Assembly: GCA_934047225.1 (NCBI GenBank)
Contig: OW203988.1
Span: forward strand, 62,001 to 126,000
Direction: 5' to 3'
DNA length: 64,000 nt
From: Ypsolopha sequella
Lineage: Eukaryota > Arthropoda > Insecta > Lepidoptera > Ypsolophidae
Shown here: one piece after another, positions 1 through 9,842 of the stretch
How positions within the stretch are numbered: the first letter of the stretch is position 1
Layout: the number at the start of each line of letters is the position of its first letter
Made by a program: the position numbers and the translations under genes
The notes under the pieces: model-generated
The model's database searches: none
What the model was told of the DNA's origin: nothing
What the model saw: only the letters and a program-made list of their open reading frames with translations

Positions 1-2
1 CA

Positions 3-3000
3 GTGAAAGCTGCTGTCATCGTTTTCGGGGACCACCTGAGGGTAATTCACGACCCACAGTTGGTGACCGAGACCGAGGCAGCGGTGATCCTGGTGGCGGG
101 CAGCCTTAAGCTGGCAGTGCTATCGGTGTACTTCGAGGGGAATCAAGACATCAATGTGAACTTGCAGAGTGTTGAACAAAAATGTAAAAAGCTCAACACT
201 AACAACATCATCATAGGCGGGGACGTAAACGCGTGGAGTCTCTGGTGGGGCAGCAAGCACGACGACCCCAGAGGAGTAGCATACAGCGCCTTCCTCGACG
301 AGATGGAGTTTCATGTTCTCAACAGGGGAGACACCCCCACGTTTGAAACATACAGGGGAGGTAGACTATACAGCAGCATAGTGGATGTTACTGCGTGTAG
401 TCAATCTCTGCTAGGCAGGATTGAAGACTGGAGAGTGGACCGTGATATGACTACGTCAGACCACAATGCCATTGCCTTCGCCTTGCGATTGGACGGAGAG
501 TTAGTGGATCTAGAACCCACTACCACTCGCAAGTTTAACGTCAAGAAGGCAAACTGGCAAGAATTCCACCTCCATGTGAAGTCCGGCTTAGCCGAGAGTA
601 ACATCTCCCTAGACAACATCAACTCCATCTCGAGCGTCGAGGAATTGGATAACATGCTTGCCGCATATACCAACGCTATTCAAAAGGCATGCGACAAAGC
701 AATCCCTAAACTAGGCGCCTACAAAGGCAAGGTTGCACCCCCCTGGTGGTCCAAAGACCTCGCCGACCTGAAAAGAGAGGTAAACCGAAGGAGGCGAAGA
801 ATCCGCAACGCTGCACCCACTAGAAGAGAACACGTGGTTGACGAGTACCTCACCGTCAAGCTGGACTACGAAAAAAAGGCTAGCGAAGCCCAAACCCAAA
901 GCTGGAAAGAGTTCTGCTCGACGCAGGAAAGGGAGAGCATGTGGGATGGGATATACAGAGTAATAAGGCGAACAACTAAAAGGCGAGAAGACCCGCTTCT
1001 GAGGAACGAGAAGGGCGAAACACTCAGCCCCGAGGCATCGGCCGATCTCCTGGCCAGCACGTTCTACCCTGACGACTCTGTATCGACCGATCAACCCTTC
1101 CACAAACATCTCCGAGAGCTGACGGACTCCAACCCCGAGGACATCCAAAATCTGTCGGAAGACGACCCACCGTTCACGGAAGCCGAATTGGATTCAGTCC
1201 TTCATGACATTAATCCAAAAAAGGCACCGGGACCGGACGGGCTTACCGCAGATATCTGTACGAAGGCCATCGAAGCGGGAAGGGAGGTGTTCATGGCTCT
1301 GGCTAACAAATGCCTAGAGCTTGCACACTTTCCTGCTCAGTGGAAAATGGCGCACGTAATAATCCTCGGGAAACAGGGCAAAGATGACTACACACATCCG
1401 AAGTCATATAGACCCATAGGACTTCTGCCAGTTCTCGGAAAAATCGTCGAGAAACTCTTGGTTAACAGGCTGCAATGGCACGTGCAGCCCACGCTTAACC
1501 ACAACCAGTATGGGTTTACGCCACAACGCGGGACCGAGGACGCCCTCTATGACCTTATTAAGCACGTGAGATCAGAACTTGAAAGTAAGAAGATAGTTCT
1601 TATGATCTCGCTGGACATAGAGGGGGCCTTCGACAACGCATGGTGGCCGGCTTTGAAGCACCAACTAGCCACAAGGAAGTGTCCGCAAAACATATATGCG
1701 ATGGTGTGCTCCTATCTACAAGACCGGAAAATAGTGGTCAACTATGCCAGAGCAACAAGCGAGAGGGATACTACAAAGGGTTGCGTCCAAGGATCCATCG
1801 GAGGACCAACCTTTTGGAACATCATACTCGATCCGCTGTTGGCCAAACTGGTACAAGAAGGAGTACATGCGCAAGCTTTTGCGGACGACGTAGTTCTTAC
1901 ATTCACCGGGCACTCGGTCGAAACCATGGAGCAACGAGTCAACTCGACACTGGAGACGATAGTGGAGTGGGGTACTCAGAACAAGCTCAACTTCGCCGCA
2001 CACAAGACCAAGGCGATGTTGATGACCAAAAAGCTGAAGTACGGGGAACCACACCTCTATATGTCAGGGAGTAGACTCGAACTCGTACATGAGATAAAAC
2101 TCCTTGGTCTCGTCATCGACCGAAAGCTCACCTTTAAGGCGCACGTGACCGCAGTCTGTAAAAAAGCTGCGGACATATACAAACATCTAGCGCGCGCAGC
2201 AAAGGTGACGTGGGGCCTGAACGGTGAAATCGTAAGGACGATATACGTAGCGGTTGTCGAGCCGATCGTTCTGTACGCAGCAAGTGTGTGGCACCAATCC
2301 ACAGAACTCCAGATGATCAGAGATCGTCTGGATGCACTGCAAAGAGGATTTGCCCAGAAGATCTGCAAAGCGTACAGAACGGTCTCGCTCTCGTCGGCAC
2401 TAATTCTATCGGGCCTGCTGCCCCTGGACCTTAGAGTACAAGAAGCCGCAGCTCTGTACATGGCCAAACGAGGTTTCAGTACAGACTACATACCACCAGG
2501 AAGGAAAATGGAGCAAAGGATAAGCTACCTTGAGCAGCCACATCCTTCTCAACTCATAACAACAGAGTACGAGCTCCTAGAAAACATGGATTCCGAAACT
2601 CTATCCACCCACTGCATTGCTGGGCCACAAGTGTACACTGACGGCAGCAAAATTGAGGGCAAGGTAGGAGCAGCCCTCACATGGTGGGAGGATGGACAGG
2701 AAACCAGTTTTCACACCTTCAGCCTGGACCCGGCGTGCACTGTCTTCCAATCAGAATTATACGCACTCCATAGGGCGATTGACTTGGCCAAGAACAGCAC
2801 CAGTGACCGAATCAACATCTTGAGTGACTCAAGATCGTCACTAGAACTGCTGGAAAATCCCAAGTCAACACATCCCCTTACCAAGAACATCAAAGAGTGC
2901 GTAGCGGAAATCAGAGCACAGGGTCGGCAGGTGCGGCTCTTCTGGCTCAGGGCGCATGTGGGCACGGCCGGAAACGAAAGAGCAGACGAACTGGCCAAAC

Positions 3001-5783
3001 AAGCGGCCTTGCAGTCAAGCGATGCCCCAGACTACAGTGAAGTTCCCGTGTCACACGTCAAGAGAAAGATCAGAGAGGAAACTATACGCAGATGGCAAGA
3101 CAGGTATAGCTCCTCCAGCACTGGTGCCGTCACGAAGGTTTTCTTCCCGGACGTAAATGTTGCGTTCCGCACAGTCCGTGAAACCAAAATGACGCACCGT
3201 CAAGTGCAAGCCTTGACAGGACACGGGGGCATGGCGGAGTACTTACACCGGTTCAAGCTGAAAAGCAGCCCCGGTTGTGAGTGCGACCCCGACACTAGCG
3301 AGTCAGTATGGCATCTTTTACTGGACTGCCCTCGTTTCGCGGCTGCCCGAATGGAATTAGAGTACCGGCTAAACATCAAGCTGGAAAAAGCCGAACTGCG
3401 GAACATCATCGCAGACAAAGACAGCAGAACGCTCTTCCTTGCATTCGCAGAATCCGTCATACGGATAGCGGCTAAGAGGAACTCGTCCACAGACCTAACC
3501 AACACACCTCACCCTCAACCAGATAACAACACACAAACACCATCGCAGACACAACAGCCAACAACTAGCTGCTCAATGCCAGTGGAGTACCAGCTTCTGA
3601 AGTCCAGTGAGGCAGGTACACCGGGCATAAGACTCAAAGGAGTAGCGACGTTCATGGATGACAGCACCGAGAGACTCGGTATCTGCTTCTGCAGAATATG
3701 GGGAAAGAAAGTTGTCAACATCTCACCTGGCCTTGCTCTCCTCTTAAAGGGGAGCAACTTCAAGGCAACCATAAGGCGGAAAGTATTCGAGGCGCTCGGG
3801 GATGCCACCGTGGCAGGTCATCGCTGCCGAATAGTGCGAACTAAGAACAAAGTTATCGCGCTATTTGTGGCCGGCGACGACGTTTCAGAATTCGCTGAGG
3901 CGAGTTCGATGCTTTCCAGCCTAGCAGCCATCGACGGACCTGCTAAGAAAATCAGCGTGGACGCTATGGTAGTGGCCTACCTTAAAGCCGAAGTGGAAGA
4001 TTACTCGGGGATCATCAGAGCCTCGAGTAAACACGAGATGGTGGTTTACGAAGACAGAGGCCAAAACCTCAGTCATCTGAAACCGTATCGTCTCGGCGAA
4101 TCCTCCACCCCCATCGACAGCTGGGGCCACCCAATAGCGACTCCAGAACTAAGCGGTTCAGAGAGGCTGCAAGAAAAGATCGCAGGTGAGAGACAGCCGC
4201 CCCCTCGCCGAGAGGAGTCGGAGGGAGTGCTGTCAACCATGACCAGAGCAGCGGTCGGTTGTTTCACCAACATCTCGTCTAGAATAAAAAGACACACGGA
4301 CACACTCACACCCCCCAGACCCACAACCTCATCGGGGACAGTCTCAGGAATACCCCGAACAAACCCATCAAAATCCGACAGGGGTCTGGTTGCTCTACCG
4401 GAACTCGTCACACCCACCACTCCATCAGACCACTTGTCCAACGCGCTCCTGGAGTACGTAGCGATGCTCAAAGGCACAGTTGTTTCTAAACAAGAAACAT
4501 GCCGAACGATCCTCCTAGCCTATCGTCGGGGGAACGAGCAATTGCTACAGTCCAAACTCGAGGAGTGCGAAGCGGCGGTGTACAACAACGCTACCCTCCA
4601 AGTGTTGGGGGGAACAATGGCGGGGGAATACATGGCCGCGTACAATGGCACCGGTGGTTTTGTGGAGTTGGATGAAAACGAGTCAAACCGGATGGGGAAA
4701 CCTGTCTTCACCACCTCAGCGGATGACCCCATCGTGGTCGTCGCCAAGTGCACACGGATAATGCTGGAGGACAGAATCCTAAAAATAGCAAATAAACTGC
4801 TAGGGGATTCTGAACCCACCGAAGCCGTAGCACAAATGCTGACACCAGAAATGGAATGGGTAAACGGGGTCCCAGGTTGCGGAAAAACGACCTGGGTAGT
4901 CAACAACTTTGACCGTGAAACGGACCTGGTAACGACGCCCACGCTAGAAGGAGCAAGAGACCTCCGCCAAAAACTGGAGGGCAAGCTCGGCAGAACCGCA
5001 AAATTCAGGGTGCGCACGATGGCCTCATTGCTGGTAAACGGCATTCGCGAGGGCGGGAGCTTCCGTCGGCTTATAGTCGACGAGGCTCTCATGAGCCATT
5101 TTGGAGCCATTGTATTAGCAACCCGGATAGTCGGCGTCAGCAAAATCTTGCTCCTGGGTGACCAAAACCAGGTCCCTTTCATCGACAGAGAAAACCTTTT
5201 CCCGATGAGGTACCTCAGTCCCAGTCTGTTTGGTTGCATAACAAAACAACTGCTGTGCACACATCGAAACCCCATGGACGTCGCATATGCCCTAAGGGAG
5301 ATCTACAGTGGCATATACTCGTCCAAGGCTCAAACACGGTCCTTGACTCTGGAATCCTACGAAGATACGCGACCTCCAAGAAACGAGCATAACACCCTCT
5401 ACCTTGTTCACACCCAGGCCGAAAAACACTTCCTAGAAGGCCTGGGTTACGGCAAGCAACAAGGGTCGCGTATCCACACAATCCACGAGGCTCAGGGACT
5501 CACGTGGGAGAGAGTGGTGATCATAAGAACTGCGAAAGTCACCCAGCAGTTGCACAGCAGCATCCATCACGCAGTCGTGGCGGTGTCAAGGCATACCGGC
5601 AGCTGTGTTTACTATACGGCTTGCCGAAAAAACGATGCCATAGTTCGGCTAATAAGGAACGCCCTGGCAGCTGAGACCGGCACGATCAAAGAGTACAACC
5701 TTAAAATGGCCTGGAGGAACCGAGACACGTCAGTGGCTGACGCCATGCTGAATGGTGGCACGGGCGGCAACCCAGTCGTCTGA
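3..5783 (+). CDS. ORF2 of element A: endonuclease-RT-RNase H-helicase polyprotein (5' partial)
   Basis: The open frame enters from the left edge (first codon GTG is internal) and encodes 1,926 residues ending at TGA. Domains seen: APE-type endonuclease (GGDVNAW with D74, SDHN at 152-155); reverse transcriptase with FADD at 626-629; RNase H with acidic residues D880, E918, D942 and D995 and H985; a CX1CX9HX4C motif at 1092-1109; a Thr/Pro/Gln-rich linker near 1165-1190; an unassigned region; and a superfamily 1 helicase with Walker A GVPGCGKT (K1628), Walker B DE (1693-1694), GDQNQ (1719-1723), HEAQG (1828-1832) and SRH (1862-1864). The first half should nick telomeric DNA and copy element RNA by target-primed reverse transcription. 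The helicase resembles those of tobamovirus-like RNA viruses, and its role in the element is unknown. All catalytic residues listed are present, so the copy may be active. Confidence 0.93.
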   Translation: MKAAVIVFGDHLRVIHDPQLVTETEAAVILVAGSLKLAVLSVYFEGNQDINVNLQSVEQKCKKLNTNNIIIGGDVNAWSLWWGSKHDDPRGVAYSAFLDEMEFHVLNRGDTPTFETYRGGRLYSSIVDVTACSQSLLGRIEDWRVDRDMTTSDHNAIAFALRLDGELVDLEPTTTRKFNVKKANWQEFHLHVKSGLAESNISLDNINSISSVEELDNMLAAYTNAIQKACDKAIPKLGAYKGKVAPPWWSKDLADLKREVNRRRRRIRNAAPTRREHVVDEYLTVKLDYEKKASEAQTQSWKEFCSTQERESMWDGIYRVIRRTTKRREDPLLRNEKGETLSPEASADLLASTFYPDDSVSTDQPFHKHLRELTDSNPEDIQNLSEDDPPFTEAELDSVLHDINPKKAPGPDGLTADICTKAIEAGREVFMALANKCLELAHFPAQWKMAHVIILGKQGKDDYTHPKSYRPIGLLPVLGKIVEKLLVNRLQWHVQPTLNHNQYGFTPQRGTEDALYDLIKHVRSELESKKIVLMISLDIEGAFDNAWWPALKHQLATRKCPQNIYAMVCSYLQDRKIVVNYARATSERDTTKGCVQGSIGGPTFWNIILDPLLAKLVQEGVHAQAFADDVVLTFTGHSVETMEQRVNSTLETIVEWGTQNKLNFAAHKTKAMLMTKKLKYGEPHLYMSGSRLELVHEIKLLGLVIDRKLTFKAHVTAVCKKAADIYKHLARAAKVTWGLNGEIVRTIYVAVVEPIVLYAASVWHQSTELQMIRDRLDALQRGFAQKICKAYRTVSLSSALILSGLLPLDLRVQEAAALYMAKRGFSTDYIPPGRKMEQRISYLEQPHPSQLITTEYELLENMDSETLSTHCIAGPQVYTDGSKIEGKVGAALTWWEDGQETSFHTFSLDPACTVFQSELYALHRAIDLAKNSTSDRINILSDSRSSLELLENPKSTHPLTKNIKECVAEIRAQGRQVRLFWLRAHVGTAGNERADELAKQAALQSSDAPDYSEVPVSHVKRKIREETIRRWQDRYSSSSTGAVTKVFFPDVNVAFRTVRETKMTHRQVQALTGHGGMAEYLHRFKLKSSPGCECDPDTSESVWHLLLDCPRFAAARMELEYRLNIKLEKAELRNIIADKDSRTLFLAFAESVIRIAAKRNSSTDLTNTPHPQPDNNTQTPSQTQQPTTSCSMPVEYQLLKSSEAGTPGIRLKGVATFMDDSTERLGICFCRIWGKKVVNISPGLALLLKGSNFKATIRRKVFEALGDATVAGHRCRIVRTKNKVIALFVAGDDVSEFAEASSMLSSLAAIDGPAKKISVDAMVVAYLKAEVEDYSGIIRASSKHEMVVYEDRGQNLSHLKPYRLGESSTPIDSWGHPIATPELSGSERLQEKIAGERQPPPRREESEGVLSTMTRAAVGCFTNISSRIKRHTDTLTPPRPTTSSGTVSGIPRTNPSKSDRGLVALPELVTPTTPSDHLSNALLEYVAMLKGTVVSKQETCRTILLAYRRGNEQLLQSKLEECEAAVYNNATLQVLGGTMAGEYMAAYNGTGGFVELDENESNRMGKPVFTTSADDPIVVVAKCTRIMLEDRILKIANKLLGDSEPTEAVAQMLTPEMEWVNGVPGCGKTTWVVNNFDRETDLVTTPTLEGARDLRQKLEGKLGRTAKFRVRTMASLLVNGIREGGSFRRLIVDEALMSHFGAIVLATRIVGVSKILLLGDQNQVPFIDRENLFPMRYLSPSLFGCITKQLLCTHRNPMDVAYALREIYSGIYSSKAQTRSLTLESYEDTRPPRNEHNTLYLVHTQAEKHFLEGLGYGKQQGSRIHTIHEAQGLTWERVVIIRTAKVTQQLHSSIHHAVVAVSRHTGSCVYYTACRKNDAIVRLIRNALAAETGTIKEYNLKMAWRNRDTSVADAMLNGGTGGNPVV

Positions 5784-6230
5784 GCCGGCTATCTTCCCCC
5801 CTCTCTCAATAAAAGTGTGTTATTTCCATCTCACCACAGTAATTGTCAGAAATTGTGTAATAATAATATGTAAACCCCCTAAATGTAACAAAACATGTAT
5901 TTTAAATTAGACTGTAATAAAATATGTATAGAATATAGTTTAAAGAATATGTACCGATATAGAATATGTATTTAAAAAAAAAAAAAAAAAAAAAAAAATT
6001 TTAGTTAATATAAATATTTTTAGTATATATATATATATGTAACTAGCTATAAGTAAGGGTCCAATCTAAAAACGAACCACCTAAATTGTATTTCACACCA
6101 AAAATTATTTAATTTTGTTGTAAGGAGCGAAAAGAGGAACAGAACTAAATTGCCAAAATAAACATTGCTAAAAAAGGTATGGACAACGTCCATAGCACTT
6201 GCATTCATTATAAAAAAAAAAAAAAAAAAA
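5784..6230 (+). other. 3' UTR and poly(A) of element A
   Basis: AT-rich noncoding sequence with a poly(A)-signal-like AATAAAA just after the stop, an internal A run of about 27 nt at 5,972-5,998 and a short TA run. The last 190 bases share blocks with the 3' ends of B and I (CTATAAGTAAGGGTC and GTAAGGAGCGAAAAG), followed by a hairpin box. A poly(A) tract at about 6,212-6,230 joins the telomere repeat. Confidence 0.85.
6178..6194 (+). promoter_or_regulatory. 3'-terminal hairpin of element A
   Basis: TATGGAC, a three-base loop AAC, then GTCCATA form a perfect 7-bp stem 18 bases before the poly(A) region. The same place in B, I and H has an ATGG...CCATAG stem with a different loop. A role as the RNA signal recognised by the element's own reverse transcriptase is an inference from position and conservation. 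Confidence 0.6.
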
Positions 6231-6267
6231 CCTAACCTAACCTAACCTAACCTAACCTAACCTAACC
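6231..6267. repeat. Telomeric (CCTAA)n, about 7 units
   Basis: Seven perfect CCTAA units plus CC lie between the poly(A) of element A and the first base of element B. This is the insect TTAGG telomere repeat on its C-rich strand. Element B begins after CC, i.e. between C and T of the unit. Confidence 0.97.
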
Positions 6268-7810
6268 CAGTACTGCTCGAAACTCCGTACCATACACCTC
6301 GTCGCTCCACACAAAAAATCATTAAAAATAGAAAAAACCTAAATATCAAAGTGAAAGTGTTGTGCAGTGATAGTTAAGTGTACGACTCACCAGGATTTGT
6401 GTTGGCAACAAAATCGGCCAACGGGATCTGACTCTGGAGACCTTCAACTTTGGAGCAGCATGGGCCGGCGCAAGAAGCACCTAAAACAGTGAGTCAAATC
6501 TCAATGCGTAGCTCTTGCCAAGTTCTATCTGGAATTGAAGGAATTTTGGAGATCCGTCGTCAGGAACAGGAGTTATTCACCAACAAAGCTCCCATACAAA
6601 TCGCTCTGACCTAGTTATCTAGGTTACACGTGCCGGGCTTGGCGCGTGTTAGTGACGTACCAGCCAGACAGCCATCGCTGAAGACACCTCTGCCCACCTG
6701 AGGACTTCGTCTAGCTGATGAGGAGCAGTTTCCTGAGGACACTCGGAGACCAGAGGTACACCTAGGGAACTCCTGAACCCCTTGTCCTATTCCCCCCGAG
6801 CTTGGGCTTGTTGATATCGGGACGACCAGTCCTTTCCGCACAGGCCCAAAACATCCCCCTCCCCCAAATTTTTGGACCCCCCCAAATTTGCGCCCCCCCT
6901 CCAAAACTTGGTCACCCGCCGCGTGGATCACATTGATCTCCCCCCACCACCTGACGTACACCGCGCCTACCCCTCTCAGGTTTCACCCCCCCCCATTATC
7001 AAGTGGGGCAAGACGGGCCCCCTGCCAATCGTCGGCTCTTGATTCCTACCCTTCCCCCGACCTCCAACCCAACCATCAATACTCCCCTAACCCAATACTA
7101 ACTCCCCCTACCCCAACCTCGACTCCCCCTCCCCCAACCCAACTCCCCCTTCACAGATCCCGACTCCCCCGTCCCTAATCCCAACTCCCCCTTCCCCAAT
7201 CCCCAAACCCCCCTCCCCTCTCCCTCGACCTCACCCCCGCAAGGGCCCGTCTTGCCCCCCGTGACGCTAGACCCCCCGAGTTTGGGCTCAAACTTCTCGG
7301 GAGAGCAAAAGGAGTACTTTGGCTCTGCCAGAATTTTGATAGCCCTGCCGGTTGGGGTGATAGATCCAAAAAACCTTTTTCTACTCCCCCCACCCTCTTA
7401 CCTCCACACCCCGGCGGCTAACTTTGTCCCCCTTGGCCTGACAACATCGAGCTTGGGCTCAAATTAACCGGAAGAGCCTCAGCTACAAACTGGCTCCCAC
7501 GGATCACTGATTCCTTGCTTCCCTTGGCCATTAGATCGGAAAAACTATCCGCCACTTCTATCTTCCCCCCTTAGAGTGTACCTCACACAAATAGTCGAGC
7601 ACAACAACTACGCAGGCACATCAAGCAGTTTACTCGCACAAATAATCCGTGAAGCAACAAAACCAGCATCCGGAAGCCATCAACATCTACGGCAAGACCC
7701 TTATTTGTAGTTAGTTGGTAATTTTTAGTATAGTTTTAAATATTTATTTTAATTAATATTAAGTTAAGTTGATACTCATCTTATTCTAAGTAAATAAAAT
7801 CCCCATCAAT
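6268..7810 (+). promoter_or_regulatory. 5' UTR of element B
   Basis: Noncoding leader of 1,543 bases. The start CAGT resembles the arthropod initiator, consistent with the internal promoters used by LINEs. It holds three diverged copies of a GAGYTTGGGCT motif (near 6,799, 7,278 and 7,451), a strongly C-rich tract at about 7,050-7,235 with almost no G, and a perfect 16-bp inverted repeat that brackets that tract. Short open frames here look like by-products of the skewed composition. Confidence 0.75.
7005..7258 (+). repeat. Perfect 16-bp inverted repeat enclosing a C-rich tract
   Basis: GGGGCAAGACGGGCCC at 7,005-7,020 is matched by its exact reverse complement at 7,243-7,258. The 222 bases between are dominated by CCCCC and CCCCCT runs. 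In RNA this would be a long GC-rich stem capped by an unstructured C-rich loop; in the complementary cDNA the loop is G-rich and could form quadruplexes. Confidence 0.85.
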
Positions 7811-9838
7811 ATGTCCAACATCCCGAAAAACCCCAGAACCTCAGTCGCCAAGTCATCTACGACTGGGGTGCCCCCTCTGCGGCCACAACGTCCGCTCCGG
7901 GAAAGACTCCTCAGAAATAGCCTCAAGTCCGGTTCCGACGGGGAGTCGGTCTCATCAGCTTCGGAGCGCAGAGTGGCTGCATCGGCCCCTGACACCTTCC
8001 ACGCCGCACTATCACCACCTTGGCCAGTCGACTCGGACGAAGACTCTTTGTCGGAGTCGATTGACCGAAGGGATAGCTTTGTAGCCACCACAAACAGGGA
8101 CCTCAGGAGTGGGGTCCGAATGGACGCTGCGAACAAGTTAGCCACTGACATGCTCCTCAAAGGTAAGGAGGCTCTAGAGGCCGCAAGGAACCTGAAGACG
8201 GAGCTCAAAACCACGGCCATTTTATCCCTGCAGACCCTGTACGAGACGGTGCTGTCTCTTTCCGACTCCAGATCACGGCACAAATCCAACCTGGAGAAGG
8301 AAAGAAGCCGGCACGCTCTGGAACTCGTCAGAGTGGAGCGTGCCCACACTAGACAGCTCACAGAGGTGACCAACAACCTCACCATCAACCTCCAAAAAAC
8401 AATGGAGGAAGTAGGACAGGGTCTCCGGGAAACAAAGGCAGTGAGAGAATGGCTAGCGTATGAAACGCGGGATCCATTCGGACAAATAGGGGAAGCTAGG
8501 GACCGCCTGGCCGCCATCGACCAAGCTGTGCAGGGCTTATCGAACCAGTTAGCCCAGTTGTCAGTTGAAGGGTCCGGTTGTCCGGAGAGCTCTCTCAGAG
8601 GAGATTACAACAAACTCTCCACCAGTATAGAGCAGCTCTCCAGACAACTAGACTCAATGAGGAGAGAAACAACTACTCTCTCCCAAAGGACAACAGAGCT
8701 GCACGAACGGATGGCAATCCGGGCGGATACAACTCCAATCACGGAACCCTCACAGCCACAGACCGACCGCTTAGAGCAGGAGGTAAAGGATGTGAGGGAA
8801 ACGCTGACACAACTCGACACTTACATAAAAAACACATTACGCGAGGCAATCACCACCAACGAAGCGAACCCCACAAATTCGGAACTCACAGAGCACCTCC
8901 AGCCGCTCACCGAAAGGCTTGAGGCAGTCTCTTCGGAGCTCAAAACTATGCGCGAACAAAGAATGCGCACACCCCCGCCGCAACTCAGCTTAGAGACCGA
9001 GATCGCTGAGGCGAGCGGGTGGACCGTAGTGCAGCGGAAGCGCAAGCCGGAGAGACAGCCAGCCACACCGCCTTCACCAAGACCGAACCACAGCATTATC
9101 GTCTCCTCGACGGACGCCACAAAGACCGGGGAAAATGTCATCAAGACGATAATCGGTGCGCTGGACATGGGAAAAACCGGTGCACGGGTGGATCGGGTCA
9201 GAAAGGCGAGAAACCAAAAGGTTGTCCTTACTTGTGGGTCTAAAGAAGACCTGGCCCTGGTAAGGACAAGAGTTAAAAATAACAACACCCTGAAAGTGGA
9301 GGAGCCTCGCGTGAATAATCCCTTAGTAATAGTGAAAAATGTCCTCGCCTATCAGAAGGATGACGAGATTACGCAGCAATTCCGGGCTCAAAATAAACAA
9401 TTGTTCATGGGCCTGGAGAAAGACGACAATCTCGTCAGAGTCAAATACAGAAAGAAAGCGAGAAACCCCCTGCAAGCTCATATAGTTTTCGAGGTGTCGG
9501 CGGCGCTCTATGGGAGGCTGATGGAGGCTAAAAAAGTCTACATCGGCCTCTCACGGAGCCCCGTCGAGGATCAGTCGCCCCTAATCCAGTGCTCCAGGTG
9601 CTGGGGATACGGCCACACAAAAAGCCTCTGCCGGGAGAAGGAGGACCTCTGCGGATTCTGCGGGGGAAATCACTCCTGGGAGAAATGTCGCAGCAGGAAG
9701 GAGAATGCTCTCCCGAAATGCAAAAACTGTGAACAGGCCCACACCCCAACATCAAAAGCGCACGCAGCATACGACAATGAGTGTCCAGAAAAACAAAAGA
9801 TGGACGCCATAGCTCGCTCGCGTGTGAGCTACTGCTAA
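7811..9838 (+). CDS. ORF1 of element B: gag-like RNA-binding protein with CCHC knuckles
   Basis: Encodes 675 residues. The N-terminal 100 residues are Ser/Pro-rich and probably disordered. Residues about 100-390 are helical, charged and coiled-coil-like, and should drive self-assembly. A conserved block follows from about 430 (beginning HSIIVSSTD) and then three zinc knuckles: CX2CX4HX4C at 594-607, CX2CX3HX4C at 614-626, and a third Cys/His cluster near 638-660. This is the layout of R1-group ORF1 proteins, which bind element RNA and help direct the particle to telomeres. The ATG sits at 7,811 just after an AT-rich leader end. The protein ends in ARSRVSYC, a tail shared with the ORF1 proteins of C and E, and ORF2 begins in the +1 frame at the stop codon. 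Confidence 0.93.
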   Translation: MSNIPKNPRTSVAKSSTTGVPPLRPQRPLRERLLRNSLKSGSDGESVSSASERRVAASAPDTFHAALSPPWPVDSDEDSLSESIDRRDSFVATTNRDLRSGVRMDAANKLATDMLLKGKEALEAARNLKTELKTTAILSLQTLYETVLSLSDSRSRHKSNLEKERSRHALELVRVERAHTRQLTEVTNNLTINLQKTMEEVGQGLRETKAVREWLAYETRDPFGQIGEARDRLAAIDQAVQGLSNQLAQLSVEGSGCPESSLRGDYNKLSTSIEQLSRQLDSMRRETTTLSQRTTELHERMAIRADTTPITEPSQPQTDRLEQEVKDVRETLTQLDTYIKNTLREAITTNEANPTNSELTEHLQPLTERLEAVSSELKTMREQRMRTPPPQLSLETEIAEASGWTVVQRKRKPERQPATPPSPRPNHSIIVSSTDATKTGENVIKTIIGALDMGKTGARVDRVRKARNQKVVLTCGSKEDLALVRTRVKNNNTLKVEEPRVNNPLVIVKNVLAYQKDDEITQQFRAQNKQLFMGLEKDDNLVRVKYRKKARNPLQAHIVFEVSAALYGRLMEAKKVYIGLSRSPVEDQSPLIQCSRCWGYGHTKSLCREKEDLCGFCGGNHSWEKCRSRKENALPKCKNCEQAHTPTSKAHAAYDNECPEKQKMDAIARSRVSYC

Positions 9839-9842
9839 GGGC
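9833..9842 (+). promoter_or_regulatory. ORF1/ORF2 junction, possible +1 recoding site
   Basis: TGC TAA GGGC: the ORF1 stop sits inside a 10-base string TGCTRAGGGC that recurs at the same place in C and E. ORF2 is open in the +1 frame from 9,828 onward and contains no ATG before the endonuclease core. The first ATG at 9,999 would delete the QANLQR and QEPY endonuclease motifs. Either ribosomes shift +1 at the stop (reading AAG GGC next) or they restart at a non-AUG codon. Confidence 0.55.

Larger units (their letters stand above)
1..6230 (+). mobile_element. Element A: telomeric R1-group LINE with helicase, cut by window edge
   Basis: This non-LTR retrotransposon copy enters the window inside its ORF2. 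It has an uninterrupted coding region, a 3' UTR with internal A and TA runs, a terminal hairpin box and a poly(A) tract that joins CCTAA repeats directly. It is a close but distinct relative of element B, with many scattered substitutions and different linker and Walker A residues. Its 5' UTR, ORF1 and the first roughly 80 codons of ORF2 lie outside the window. The poly(A)-CCTAA junction is the orientation known for TRAS-type elements. Assignment to the R1 group rests on domain order and telomere targeting, not on a phylogeny. Confidence 0.9.

Noticed and set aside
6888..7467. Short open frames in the 5' UTR of B
   Set aside because: Pro-rich translations of a C-rich tract; no conserved features, and the region is noncoding leader by position.
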